Assembly: GCA_023384455.1 (NCBI GenBank)
Contig: JAHDWH010000008.1
Location: forward strand, 1 to 56,784
DNA length: 56,784 nt
Direction of reading: 5' to 3'
DNA from: Caldilineaceae bacterium
GTDB taxonomy: Bacteria > Chloroflexota > Anaerolineae > Caldilineales > Caldilineaceae
Numbering within the stretch: position 1 is the first letter of the stretch; every line of letters begins with the position of its first letter. The position numbers were made by a program, and so were the translations under genes. This document shows positions 1-7,556 of the stretch, in pieces. The notes under the pieces are model-generated. The model had not been told where the DNA came from. It was given only the letters and a program-made list of their open reading frames with translations, and searched no databases.

Positions 1-1
1 T

Positions 2-70
2 CTTTCTCGCCGTCTTATGCCCTTGCTTCTTGACCGTATTTTTCGCACTGCGCCCGATGTCATTGCGTAG
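2..70 (+). CDS. Possible 3' end of an unidentified gene
   Basis: An open frame enters from the left edge and stops with TAG at 68-70, giving a 22-residue C-terminal tail (LSRRLMPLLLDRIFRTAPD then VIA). The amphipathic basic tail would fit the end of an enzyme such as a short-chain dehydrogenase, but this is too short to identify. Another plus frame stays open further, so the frame choice is a guess. Confidence 0.25.
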   Translation, partial: LSRRLMPLLLDRIFRTAPDVIA

Positions 71-178
71 TTGTTATCCCACATCGCCGGAACAATCTTC
101 ACATCCTGAAACACACTCGGCAGCATTCACCGCACCCACCATTTCAACCTTCTTTACTCACACCGCACAGGAAGACAC

Positions 179-290
179 ATGGACAACAGACTGATTGCCC
201 CCAACCGAACCAAACGGACACTGGCCGAGGGTGGGGCGGTGCTGGGCACAATGACCTTCCCCTTCTGTGTCGTGGACGGCGTGTCCACCC
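179..290 (+). pseudogene. 5' fragment of an HpcH/HpaI-type aldolase gene
   Basis: The ATG at 179 follows an AGGAAG ribosome binding site. Its first 29 residues (MDNRLIAPNRTKRTLAEGG, then AVLGTMTFPF) read like the N-terminus of HpcH/HpaI aldolases, class II pyruvate aldolases that cleave 2-keto-3-deoxy sugar acids. After TFPF the reading becomes unrelated and Cys-rich, and no further barrel sequence follows. The 3' end of the convergent aldo/keto reductase lies at 314, so most of the aldolase gene (normally about 250 codons) is missing. I infer a deletion joining the two genes. The end coordinate is approximate. Confidence 0.5.
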
Positions 291-313
291 GGAGTTGCTG
301 TCGCTGCGCGCGG

Positions 314-1294
314 CTAAATCCAGCCAGGGGTGGTAATGGTATCGGCGATGGGCAAAGCTCTGGCCAATTCTGCCGAAGAAAGCGGCGGAATCTCCGCAGC
401 GGCTGCATTCTCCTCCATCTGCCGCCGGTTCTTGGCCCCGGCGATGACGCAGGATACCCCCGGATGGTCCAGGACAAAGCGCAGGGAAGCCTGCACCAGG
501 GAGCGTTCCGGTGTGGCCAGAAAATCCAGTTCGGGCAGCCGGGCCAGACCCGCCACCGTTTCAGCCCGTTGGAAGCGCGCATAACGCAGGTCGTTCTCGG
601 CCAGAGATTGAGCATTCGCACCGGAATACTTGCCGGTCAGCATCCCCTTGGCCAGGGGTACCCGAATCAGCGTGCCTATGTTTTCTGCTTTGGCCCAGTG
701 CAGCAGGTCGTCGGCGCTGCGCTCCAGCAGGTTGTAGCCGATTTGCAGAATGTGGATGGGACCGAACGTGCGTAGTCGCTCGATGGCAGCCCGGTTGTTG
801 GTGGAGATGCCATACCAGCGAATCTTGCCCGCGGCGCGCAGGTCGGCCAAAGTTTCCATCACCGCAGGCATAGCCCACACGTAGGGGATGGCGTGAAGCT
901 GGTAGAGGTCGATGGCCTCCATCTGCAACCGGCGCAGGCTCTGTTCACAGGCGTCGGTAATACGCCGCCGCACAGCCGCCTCGCCGGGCTTCTCTCGGTC
1001 GATGCCCTGGTTGGGCTGGACTTTGGTCGCCACAATCCAGCGCTCCCGGCGTCCCTGCAAGGCCCTGCCCGTCATCACTTCGCTGTGGCCGTCGCCGTAG
1101 CCCTCGGCGGTGTCGATAAGGTTGACGCCCAGTTCCTCGGCCCGATGGATGAGGGCGATAGATTCGGCGTCGTCTGTGCCTGTCCAGCCGAAACGGGAGC
1201 CGTCGCTCCGTTGCCACAGACCGGAGATGGGGAAGGCCCCCAGCCCGATTTCGGATACTTTCAGTCCGGTCATGCCCAGTGTGCGATAGTTCAT
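314..1294 (-). CDS. Aldo/keto reductase
   Basis: NADPH-dependent aldo/keto reductase of about 326 residues with a (beta/alpha)8 barrel. The family tetrad is visible as Asp61 and Tyr66 in DTAEGYG, Lys91 in VATK and His134 in YQLHA. The C-terminal cofactor region PGVSCVIAGAKNRRQ is also typical. The start was placed at the ATG preceded by GGAGGAACGCAG rather than at a longer upstream option. This ATG overlaps the stop of the cupin gene as ATGA, so the two are probably translationally coupled. It is the last gene of a minus-strand operon with the cupin, the C45 protein and a Gfo/Idh oxidoreductase, suggesting reduction of a carbonyl intermediate in sugar or polyol catabolism. The substrate cannot be read from the sequence. 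Confidence 0.9.
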   Translation of the reverse strand: MNYRTLGMTGLKVSEIGLGAFPISGLWQRSDGSRFGWTGTDDAESIALIHRAEELGVNLIDTAEGYGDGHSEVMTGRALQGRRERWIVATKVQPNQGIDREKPGEAAVRRRITDACEQSLRRLQMEAIDLYQLHAIPYVWAMPAVMETLADLRAAGKIRWYGISTNNRAAIERLRTFGPIHILQIGYNLLERSADDLLHWAKAENIGTLIRVPLAKGMLTGKYSGANAQSLAENDLRYARFQRAETVAGLARLPELDFLATPERSLVQASLRFVLDHPGVSCVIAGAKNRRQMEENAAAAEIPPLSSAELARALPIADTITTPGWI

Positions 1295-1827
1295 CTGCGT
1301 TCCTCCGATTGTTGATGGTTCGGGTTGAGCCACAATTCTACCAACAGACCTGTCTCACCGAACAGCGGGTCCGTGTCTGGCAGGGGAACCCGACGAATGT
1401 TGGCGAGCGCCGTCGCTCGTTCTGCGGTTGTACCCCGGCAGAGGTCCCAGGTCTGCCCCTGCGGATAGGCCCCCACCACCAGCAAATCTCCACTGGCATC
1501 AAGCCGCTTGTGGCCTGTGCCTGCGGGCAGGACAAGAACCGTCCCGGCTGCTACTGTGAGGGTGATTCCCTGCTCGCCGCCCAACTGCACTTTGGCCCAG
1601 CCCCGTACAATCGACAGCACTTCGTGGGCGGTGCTGTGGTAGTGGTGGAAGGGGTAGATGCCGTTGCGCCAGCTTCTGCCCCAGCCGTTGCGCCGGAAGG
1701 TCTCCTCTGCGATGACCGCGGGGTCCGGCCCAGCCAGGGACAATCCGCCTTCGTAGACAAGCAAAGGCAGGGCGGGATGGTTGGGAATCAGGCCGTCATC
1801 GGACAGCAAATAGGGCGTGCAGCGCAT
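1291..1827 (-). CDS. Cupin protein of the YjlB type
   Basis: A 178-residue single-domain cupin. The first metal-binding motif is FHHYHSTAHE, followed by GWAKVQLGG. The second is VLVLPAGTGHKRLDASGD, then LLVVGAYPQGQTWD. This pattern fits the uncharacterised YjlB/COG4297 cupins, which probably bind a divalent metal through the histidines and one Glu. The start at 1827 has a GAGGAA site 6-7 bases upstream; a longer frame would run into the C45 gene. It lies 19 bp after the C45 gene and overlaps the aldo/keto reductase by 4 bases. The function is not established; an isomerase or small-molecule oxygenase role is possible. Confidence 0.85.
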   Translation of the reverse strand: MRCTPYLLSDDGLIPNHPALPLLVYEGGLSLAGPDPAVIAEETFRRNGWGRSWRNGIYPFHHYHSTAHEVLSIVRGWAKVQLGGEQGITLTVAAGTVLVLPAGTGHKRLDASGDLLVVGAYPQGQTWDLCRGTTAERATALANIRRVPLPDTDPLFGETGLLVELWLNPNHQQSEERR

Positions 1828-1846
1828 AAAAATTCCTCGCTTCGAT

Positions 1847-2878
1847 TCAGATTTCGTAGGCGGTCCAGCTGCCCAGACATCCGTGTCCCCGGCGCACATG
1901 CAGCACTCCTGCCTTCGGTTCGGCGATGTAGCCTGAAATGGAGTGCATGCCCACCCCACCGTGGCGACAGATGGCCGCGGGATTGCCCTGGTGGTCGGCC
2001 AGAATCTCCTTCATCCCATCCACAGTGATGCTGCCCCAACGTTCCCGCAGCAGAATACGCATCCGGTCCAGGCGGGGGCAGGAATCGGCCAGGGAGTTGG
2101 TCTCGTGGCAGACAAAGTCGGCGGTCAGGTAGTGGTTGGCGTGGACCAGCCAGTCCGGGTGGTCGTCTCTGAAGGGGGCGATGCCTTCGGGCCGCACTTC
2201 TACACTTGCCATCCCGCCGGTTGCGTCGCATAGTACTACATTGGCCGCGGAACAGGTGCGGTGGCGGGCCAGGAGATTTAGACAGTCACCCACAGTTCGC
2301 TGTTCCAGCAGCACCCGTTTCATTGGGTAGTGGGGCAGGCCGGGCTGCCAGGGGAAATCATAAAGAGCATTGGCGAAATGGGCCACACCGTGCTGGTTCA
2401 TCCCCGCATAGCCCAACTGACCGGCGAAGGTGAAAATGAGAGCACGGGGCCGTCCGTCGTCTGGTTTTACGTGCAGCAGGATAGCCACATCCGCGTATTC
2501 GGGCTCCAGGTCCTGATTCTGACCAGCCAAGGGCTGCCCGTAGGCCGTGGCTGCGCCGGTGACCACAAAGGCCGTGCAGCCGCCATCGGGCACTTTGCCC
2601 GCTTCCGCTCGGGCCTGACAGAGTACTGCCTCCTCAAAAGAGATGCCCGCGCCGTCGGCCAGCCCGCGGATTTCCTCCACATACGCCGGACTCAGATTCT
2701 GAATGAAGGGCAGAAAGCCCACGGCGTTGCGGCAGAGTGCATCCCGGCTTTTGCCTGTCAACTGCTCGATGAGCAGCAGGTAGCGCTGAATCAGGTAGGC
2801 CGCCTGGCTGCCGTGCTGGTAACCCATTTCATAGGACGAGCCGGATACTTCGATGAGGGGAAAGGTTTGTATGGGCAT
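1847..2878 (-). CDS. C45-family autoproteolytic acyltransferase/hydrolase
   Basis: A 343-residue Ntn-hydrolase of peptidase family C45, the family of penicillin acyl-CoA:6-APA acyltransferase. The precursor is expected to cleave itself at Gly100-Cys101 (DGG|CTAF), freeing Cys101 as the N-terminal nucleophile. The downstream GQNQD motif and NANHY/H-rich segment fit this fold, as does the typical N-terminal GSSYEMGYQHG. No signal peptide is seen, so it should act in the cytoplasm. The ribosome site before ATG 2878 is weak. It lies between the Gfo/Idh gene (54 bp upstream) and the cupin gene. An amide or peptide substrate is likely but cannot be named. Confidence 0.88.
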   Translation of the reverse strand: MPIQTFPLIEVSGSSYEMGYQHGSQAAYLIQRYLLLIEQLTGKSRDALCRNAVGFLPFIQNLSPAYVEEIRGLADGAGISFEEAVLCQARAEAGKVPDGGCTAFVVTGAATAYGQPLAGQNQDLEPEYADVAILLHVKPDDGRPRALIFTFAGQLGYAGMNQHGVAHFANALYDFPWQPGLPHYPMKRVLLEQRTVGDCLNLLARHRTCSAANVVLCDATGGMASVEVRPEGIAPFRDDHPDWLVHANHYLTADFVCHETNSLADSCPRLDRMRILLRERWGSITVDGMKEILADHQGNPAAICRHGGVGMHSISGYIAEPKAGVLHVRRGHGCLGSWTAYEI

Positions 2879-2932
2879 GGGCAGTCTCTGCGGTTCAATG
2901 GTTGTATCGTTTTGTTCGCTTGTTTGGCTGGA

Positions 2933-4117
2933 CTATGTAGCTGCTGTCTCTTGCGCTGCGGACATGACTACCTGACAACTCTGCCGGGTATCCGCCGACT
3001 CCCGTGCCCACAGACAGGTCAGCGCGCTGAGAATGCCCGCGTCCAGTGGGCTGCGGGAGGGCGTGCCGTCGCGCATGGCCATCAGGAAGTCGTAGCAGAG
3101 CTCCCGGTCTCCGCCGAAGTGGGGCATATTGCCGGAAAAGTCGATGGTCTCGACCGTCGGTCTGCTGTGACTGAAGACTTTGACCTGGTTGCGATACCAG
3201 TCAAACTCGATTGTACCTTTATAGCCGTAGAGCCGCGCGCCGCGCTGGGCTGCCAGATAGCGGGTGAAGAAGTTCTGGGTGTAGCTGACCTGGGCGCCGG
3301 AGGCGTATTCGAGCAGGCAACTGCCCATATCTTCAATCTCAAAGCCCTCAGAGAAGACGCAGTGGCCGTTGCGCTCCGGGAAGTCAACCTCGGCGCTTTC
3401 GTAGCCATGACGGAAGCGGGTGAAGGGACTTTCGGTGCAACTCTCTTTCAAATGGCAGTCCTTGCACTGGAGGTTAAAGGGCATATCACCACCCAAGACC
3501 CGGCGGGCTTTCAGGGCGCTGACCCATACCGGCGGCTGGTCGAGCAGATAGTTGATGTTGTCCAGGTCGTGGGTGGCCTTTTGCAGAAAGAGGCCGCCGT
3601 TCTGGTCGAAGTTGCGATGCCAACTGCGAAAGTAGACAGTGCCGTAGGGTACATTGCACCAGGCCACCACATTCTCCACTGTTCCGATCTGCCCGGAGTC
3701 GATAATCTCTTTGACCCGCTGCACAACCGGACTCAGGCGCAGGGGAAAGGAGACAACCGTCGGTGCGGGATAGTCCTGGAAGGTCACGTCCAGGCGGCGT
3801 ATCTGGTCAAAGGTGATGGCGACCGGCTTTTCCAGAAAAAGGGGCAGGCCGGTGGCGGCCACTTTGCAGGCCATCTCCGTATGCAGCGAACAGCGCGTGC
3901 CGATCATCACGCCGTCCAGCCCATCAGCCTGGGCCAGCAGTTCGTCGGCAGAGTCGTAGAAAGTGGCGTTTGACAGAAAACCGTCGTCGCTGGCCTGGAT
4001 GTCACGCCAGCGGGGGTCGGCCACGGCGGTCACCTGATAGGGGATATGGAAGACGCCCAGCGACTTGGCCATATGGGAGACCCGACCGCCGTATCCGATG
4101 ATTCCAATATGCAACAT
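2933..4117 (-). CDS. Gfo/Idh/MocA-family oxidoreductase with a Cys cluster
   Basis: A 394-residue NAD(P)-dependent oxidoreductase. The N-terminal Rossmann motif is GIIGYGGRVSH, and the family EKPVAI motif follows at about residue 95. Members oxidise or epimerise sugars, polyols and their derivatives. An added segment in the C-terminal half, LQCKDCHLKESC, gives a CxxCx5C cluster that could hold zinc or form disulfides; it is not part of the core fold. The start at 4117 follows GAGAGGAAT. It is the first gene of the four-gene minus-strand operon. Confidence 0.9.
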   Translation of the reverse strand: MLHIGIIGYGGRVSHMAKSLGVFHIPYQVTAVADPRWRDIQASDDGFLSNATFYDSADELLAQADGLDGVMIGTRCSLHTEMACKVAATGLPLFLEKPVAITFDQIRRLDVTFQDYPAPTVVSFPLRLSPVVQRVKEIIDSGQIGTVENVVAWCNVPYGTVYFRSWHRNFDQNGGLFLQKATHDLDNINYLLDQPPVWVSALKARRVLGGDMPFNLQCKDCHLKESCTESPFTRFRHGYESAEVDFPERNGHCVFSEGFEIEDMGSCLLEYASGAQVSYTQNFFTRYLAAQRGARLYGYKGTIEFDWYRNQVKVFSHSRPTVETIDFSGNMPHFGGDRELCYDFLMAMRDGTPSRSPLDAGILSALTCLWARESADTRQSCQVVMSAAQETAAT

Positions 4118-4238
4118 GGGGGATTCCTCTCGGGTTAGAGTGTGATGTGTGGGTGGGCAGGCTGATGGTTCGATGTATTGGATACCCCATCAACTTGTAG
4201 GTCTGTACATCATAGGGGATTCCAGATTTTCACGCTAA

Positions 4239-4254
4239 CAGAACGCACGTTCTG
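4239..4254. promoter_or_regulatory. LexA-like (SOS-box) dyad
   Basis: CAGAACGCACGTTCTG is a perfect inverted repeat with 7-base arms and a 2-base centre. It contains GAAC-N4-GTTC, the core of the Gram-positive type LexA site. It ends 6 bases before a consensus-like -35 box on the plus strand. LexA control is inferred from the motif only. Confidence 0.45.
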
Positions 4255-4259
4255 TGGAT

Positions 4260-4288
4260 TTGACAGTTTTTGCGTAGTCGGGTAGACT
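4260..4288 (+). promoter_or_regulatory. Sigma-70-like promoter
   Basis: TTGACA (4260-4265) is followed after exactly 17 bases by TAGACT (4283-4288). This is the best promoter-like pair I noticed in the window. Initiation would fall near 4295, almost on top of the terminator-like hairpin at 4297-4333. Confidence 0.5.
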
Positions 4289-4296
4289 CATCCCCG

Positions 4297-4333
4297 AAAG
4301 GCATTTCCGCACACCGGCGGGAGTGCCTTTTTT
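4297..4333 (+). terminator. Rho-independent terminator (plus strand)
   Basis: AAAGGCA (4297-4303) pairs with TGCCTTT (4324-4330), with an inner CCGC/GCGG stem and a run of six T at the 3' side. The T run is on the plus strand although the gene before it is on the minus strand. It must therefore end either a very short RNA from the promoter just upstream or read-through antisense to the Gfo/Idh gene. The rest of 4118-4420 holds nothing else I can identify. Confidence 0.7.
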
Positions 4334-4422
4334 GTTGCCAGCTTTCAGCCATCAGACGATAGCTCCGCCTGGTTACTGGTCTCTGATACCTGACATCTGA
4401 CCGCGCTAATCGGAGTTTTCCT

Positions 4423-4837
4423 ATGCAACACCCGACTGCCTATCCTCCCTGCTCTGGCTCTTTTTCTCCTTCCCTGTGCTCTCCAGGACTACCACTCCCG
4501 ACGGGTGAGCAACTGGCTGACCCTGCCCGCCTTCTTTGCCACCTGGCCTCTGGCGTTATGGCTGGATGGGGAGGAGCGTCTACTCTTCACCTTCGCCGTC
4601 TTTGCAGGCTGCTGGCTGGCTTGAGGAATGCAGACGATGGGCGCAGCCGACGGCAAACTGGCGACAATCATCGCCGCGGTCAGTCCAGCGGCCCTGGGGA
4701 TGGGCGTGCTATTGCTGGTGGCGGGGTTTGTGGGGTTGCGCCTGCGCAAGGGGGAGGCCGCTTCCCTGCCCGCGGCGGTGGGATTCTATGGGGGCACAGT
4801 GGGGGTGGCACTGCTGAGACAGGCCGGTCTACTCTAG
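4423..4837 (+). pseudogene. Broken A24 prepilin-peptidase-like membrane protein
   Basis: The frame read from 4424 gives ALALFLLPCALQDYHSRRVS, then NWLTLPAF, and after two hydrophobic segments meets an in-frame TGA at 4622-4624. It then continues as MGAADGKLATIIAA and two more membrane segments to 4837. QDYHSRRVSNWLT and GAADGK are the two Asp-containing motifs of type IV prepilin peptidases (family A24), here of the short single-domain kind. The only good ATG (4423) is in a different frame from this reading. There are thus two lesions, a frameshift near the start and an internal stop. A sequencing error could explain one but hardly both. Confidence 0.6.
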
Positions 4838-4920
4838 CCCATCTGGCCGATACACAGGCAAAGCGCAGAGACCGATAGATAAAGCAGAATCTACGATCCG
4901 TTCCAATCCAGGCCACCTAC

Positions 4921-5691
4921 ATGACAGATAATCCCACCACCCTTGACATTGTTTCAGGCAGCAACTATCTTGCTGAGGAAGAAAGCACCGCCCGGCAAAA
5001 GAAGACCAGGCTGGCGACGCCTGTGGCTATTCTCTGGCTTGCTACACTTCTTGTCGCCCCAAGCCAATTACTCCTCTGGTGGTTGTTCGACACCAATTCT
5101 GGCTACTTCGCCGTCACTGGTCTACTTTTCGCCGCCTCTGTGGCACTCTCCTTGCTTCTCCCCGTGATTGACCGCCACGAAAGACGAGAACAGAACTTCG
5201 CCGTGGGGCGGGCCGGAGAGGAACAACTGGCGACCTTTCTGCGCTCGCACCTGGATAAGGAATGGAGTCTCTACCGCAATCTGCTTCTACCCGACGGCAA
5301 GGGCGACATAGATGCCGTGCTCCTGGGACCGGGCGGGCTGTTCGTCCTGGAAGTCAAGGCATGGAATGGTGACTATCGGGTCACAGGCACACGTTGGCAG
5401 AAGCGTACACCGTCCGGTGGCTGGTGGGCGGTGGACAGCAGTCCAAGTGGTCAGGCGCTTGCTAATGCCCGGCGGTTGGAAGCATGGCTAAACGCCCAGG
5501 GCGTCTGCCTCACCGCCCATCCACGGATCGTATGGGCTGGGCCGGGCAGTGTGCAGTTCGTCAAGTCGTCCGTGTCTGTTTGGTTGCTTGCCAAGCCAGC
5601 CTACATCCACCGGGATCTGAAACCATCCGATAGCCTTTCCCCAGAGAGTCGTCGCCAGATCGCTCGCACTCTCACCCGCCTCGTTGGATAA
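4921..5691 (+). CDS. NERD-domain membrane protein
   Basis: A 256-residue protein with two predicted membrane segments at about residues 32-52 and 62-82, followed by a cytoplasmic nuclease-related domain (NERD). The domain shows FAVGRAGEEQL, then GDIDAVLLGPGGLFVLEVKAW. The Asp and the Glu-x-Lys in these two strands correspond to the metal-binding core of the restriction-endonuclease-like fold. Family members are linked to DNA processing, but most are uncharacterised. The ribosome site is weak. It lies 83 bp after the broken prepilin-peptidase-like gene and before a DEDDh exonuclease, so two nucleic-acid enzymes lie downstream of the LexA-like site. Confidence 0.85.
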   Translation: MTDNPTTLDIVSGSNYLAEEESTARQKKTRLATPVAILWLATLLVAPSQLLLWWLFDTNSGYFAVTGLLFAASVALSLLLPVIDRHERREQNFAVGRAGEEQLATFLRSHLDKEWSLYRNLLLPDGKGDIDAVLLGPGGLFVLEVKAWNGDYRVTGTRWQKRTPSGGWWAVDSSPSGQALANARRLEAWLNAQGVCLTAHPRIVWAGPGSVQFVKSSVSVWLLAKPAYIHRDLKPSDSLSPESRRQIARTLTRLVG

Positions 5692-5819
5692 CTCCTCCCC
5701 GACTTTGACAATTTCCCCTCTGACCGGTGACAATGGCGCTGTGATGCTTCGGAAGTTGGTATGCTCTGCGCTGTGGCAGTCTCCGTCGCATGTCGCTGAT
5801 TATCTTTGGACTATTCCCC

Positions 5820-6368
5820 ATGCACTACATCATCTGTGACCTGGAAGCTACCTGCTGGGCGGAAGAGCGTCGCCCGGAGCGCATGGAAATCATTGAAATC
5901 GGCGCGGTCAAGCTGGCCTCGGCTGGAGGACCGGTGCTGGGGGAGTTCTCGGCCTTTGTGCGTCCTGTCCGGGAACCGACCCTCAGCGACTACTGCCGAG
6001 AATTGACCAGCATCACTCAGGACGATGTGGACAACGCAGACCCCTTCCCGATTGTGCTGGAACGCTTTCTGGCCTGGATGGGCGAGCCGCCCCTGCGCTT
6101 CTGCTCTTGGGGCCAGTACGACCTGAACCAGTTGCGCCTGGACTGCGACCGCTACGACCTCGCCTTTCCCGCCCACTTTGCCGACCATCTGAATGTCAAG
6201 AATGCCTGGGCCGCCTGGAAGGGCGTCACGCCCAAGGGTCTGGCCCGCGCCCTCAGGTTGATGGACATGGAACTGGAAGGTCGCCATCACCGGGGTATGG
6301 ACGACGCCCGCAACATCGCACGTATCTGTATGGCCATGGGGGAGGAGTGGGTAGATGGACGGCGGTAA
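5820..6368 (+). CDS. DEDDh 3'-5' exonuclease (ERI-1-like)
   Basis: A 182-residue exonuclease of the RNase T/DnaQ superfamily. The DEDDh residues are visible: Asp7 and Glu9 in CDLEATCW, Asp101 in WGQYDLNQL, and His157 with Asp162 in HHRGMDDARNIA. DLEATCW and HHRGMDDARN are characteristic of the ERI-1/3'hExo subgroup, which trims structured RNA 3' ends in eukaryotes; bacterial members are mostly uncharacterised. The start at 5820 begins right before the catalytic strand. An in-frame ATG at 5790 would add 10 residues, and neither has a clear ribosome site. Confidence 0.88.
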   Translation: MHYIICDLEATCWAEERRPERMEIIEIGAVKLASAGGPVLGEFSAFVRPVREPTLSDYCRELTSITQDDVDNADPFPIVLERFLAWMGEPPLRFCSWGQYDLNQLRLDCDRYDLAFPAHFADHLNVKNAWAAWKGVTPKGLARALRLMDMELEGRHHRGMDDARNIARICMAMGEEWVDGRR

Positions 6369-6472
6369 ATGCAGGTTGCCCCCGATGGCGCACAGACCGA
6401 TGGCTTCTTTGCTGACAATGTGAGACAATCGGCTTATTCAATCTCCCATCCCCCACATGAAAGGTGCAATCT

Positions 6473-7519
6473 ATGCGTATCACCCACGTGGATGTCCAGA
6501 TTCGTCGCCAGCCAGCCAGCCCTACGCCCAAACGGGATGCCTTGCAGAGTTTGCCCGGTTCGGGCAGTGTACGGGTCGAAGTCACGACCGACACAGGCAT
6601 CACCGGCCTGGGCGAGGCGGGCTTTGGTCGGATAGCTGGTGGTCCGGATGCCCTGGCCAGCCTCATCGAACACGAACTCAAACCCCTGCTTATGGGCCAG
6701 GACCCGGCCTTTGTGCGCGGCCTGCACCAGGTAATGCTGGCTGAGACCGAGTATCACGGCAGCCAGGGGCTGGCTATGTTCGGCATCGCCGCGCTGGACA
6801 CAGCCATCTGGGACTGCCTGGGCAAGGGATTGGGGGTTCCCTGTTGGCAGTTGTGGGGCGGGGTCCATAGCCGCATTCCCGCCTATGCCATGGTGGGCTG
6901 GCTCAACTACGACAACGAGGAAGTGCAGGTCATCTGCCGCCAGGCTGTGGCCCAAGGCTTTCGGGCGGTCAAAATCAAGGTGGGCTATCCCACGCTGGCC
7001 GAGGATGTGCAGCGGGTGGCTGTCGTACGCAAAGCAGTAGGCGAGAACATCGGCATTATGGTGGACGCCAACCAGGCCTTGACCACCGCCGAAGCCGTGC
7101 GCAGAGGGCGGGCTTTTGAGGAGATGGGCTGTCTGTGGTGGGAAGAACCCATTCCCGCCGACGACATCGACGGCTATGCGGAGCTTGCGCGCGCCCTGGA
7201 CATACCCATTGCCACCGGCGAGAACCTCTACACCGCGGCCGATTTTGCCCGCTTTCTGCGCCGGGATGCGGTGGATATTGTACAGCCGGACCTGCGTCGG
7301 GCGGGCGGTCCCACCGCGCTCCTGCAGATAGGCACAATGGCTGCTGCCTTCCGCCGTCCCTATGCTTCCCACGGCGGGGGACCGGTTCAACTGAACATTA
7401 TGGCCTGTCTCTCCAACGCCCTCTACCTGGAGACGGGGCTGCTCGCGCCCGATTCTCCTCTCCAACTGGAAGAGGGTACAGTACAGATTCCCCAGGGGCC
7501 GGGCTTTGGCTGGAACTGA
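6473..7519 (+). CDS. Mandelate racemase/muconate lactonizing enzyme-family protein
   Basis: A 348-residue enolase-superfamily enzyme with the N-terminal capping domain and a C-terminal barrel. Catalytic residues are visible: Lys167-Ile-Lys169 in VKIKVG, metal ligands Asp198 (VDAN), Glu224 (WWEEP) and Glu250 (TGEN), and His300 in ASHGGG. The K-x-K plus His arrangement suggests an acid-sugar dehydratase or racemase of the mandelate racemase subgroup. The ATG at 6473 has AAAGG 8 bases upstream; a GTG three codons earlier is possible. It is the first gene of the plus-strand catabolic run. Confidence 0.92.
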   Translation: MRITHVDVQIRRQPASPTPKRDALQSLPGSGSVRVEVTTDTGITGLGEAGFGRIAGGPDALASLIEHELKPLLMGQDPAFVRGLHQVMLAETEYHGSQGLAMFGIAALDTAIWDCLGKGLGVPCWQLWGGVHSRIPAYAMVGWLNYDNEEVQVICRQAVAQGFRAVKIKVGYPTLAEDVQRVAVVRKAVGENIGIMVDANQALTTAEAVRRGRAFEEMGCLWWEEPIPADDIDGYAELARALDIPIATGENLYTAADFARFLRRDAVDIVQPDLRRAGGPTALLQIGTMAAAFRRPYASHGGGPVQLNIMACLSNALYLETGLLAPDSPLQLEEGTVQIPQGPGFGWN

Positions 7520-7556
7520 GGCCATGAATCTGACCCACAGAGAAAAGGAGAACCCC

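Noticed and set aside
2330-3973. A 547-codon open frame on the plus strand
   Set aside because: It overlaps the C45 and Gfo/Idh genes on the other strand, has no recognisable domain and is a product of GC-rich codon use.
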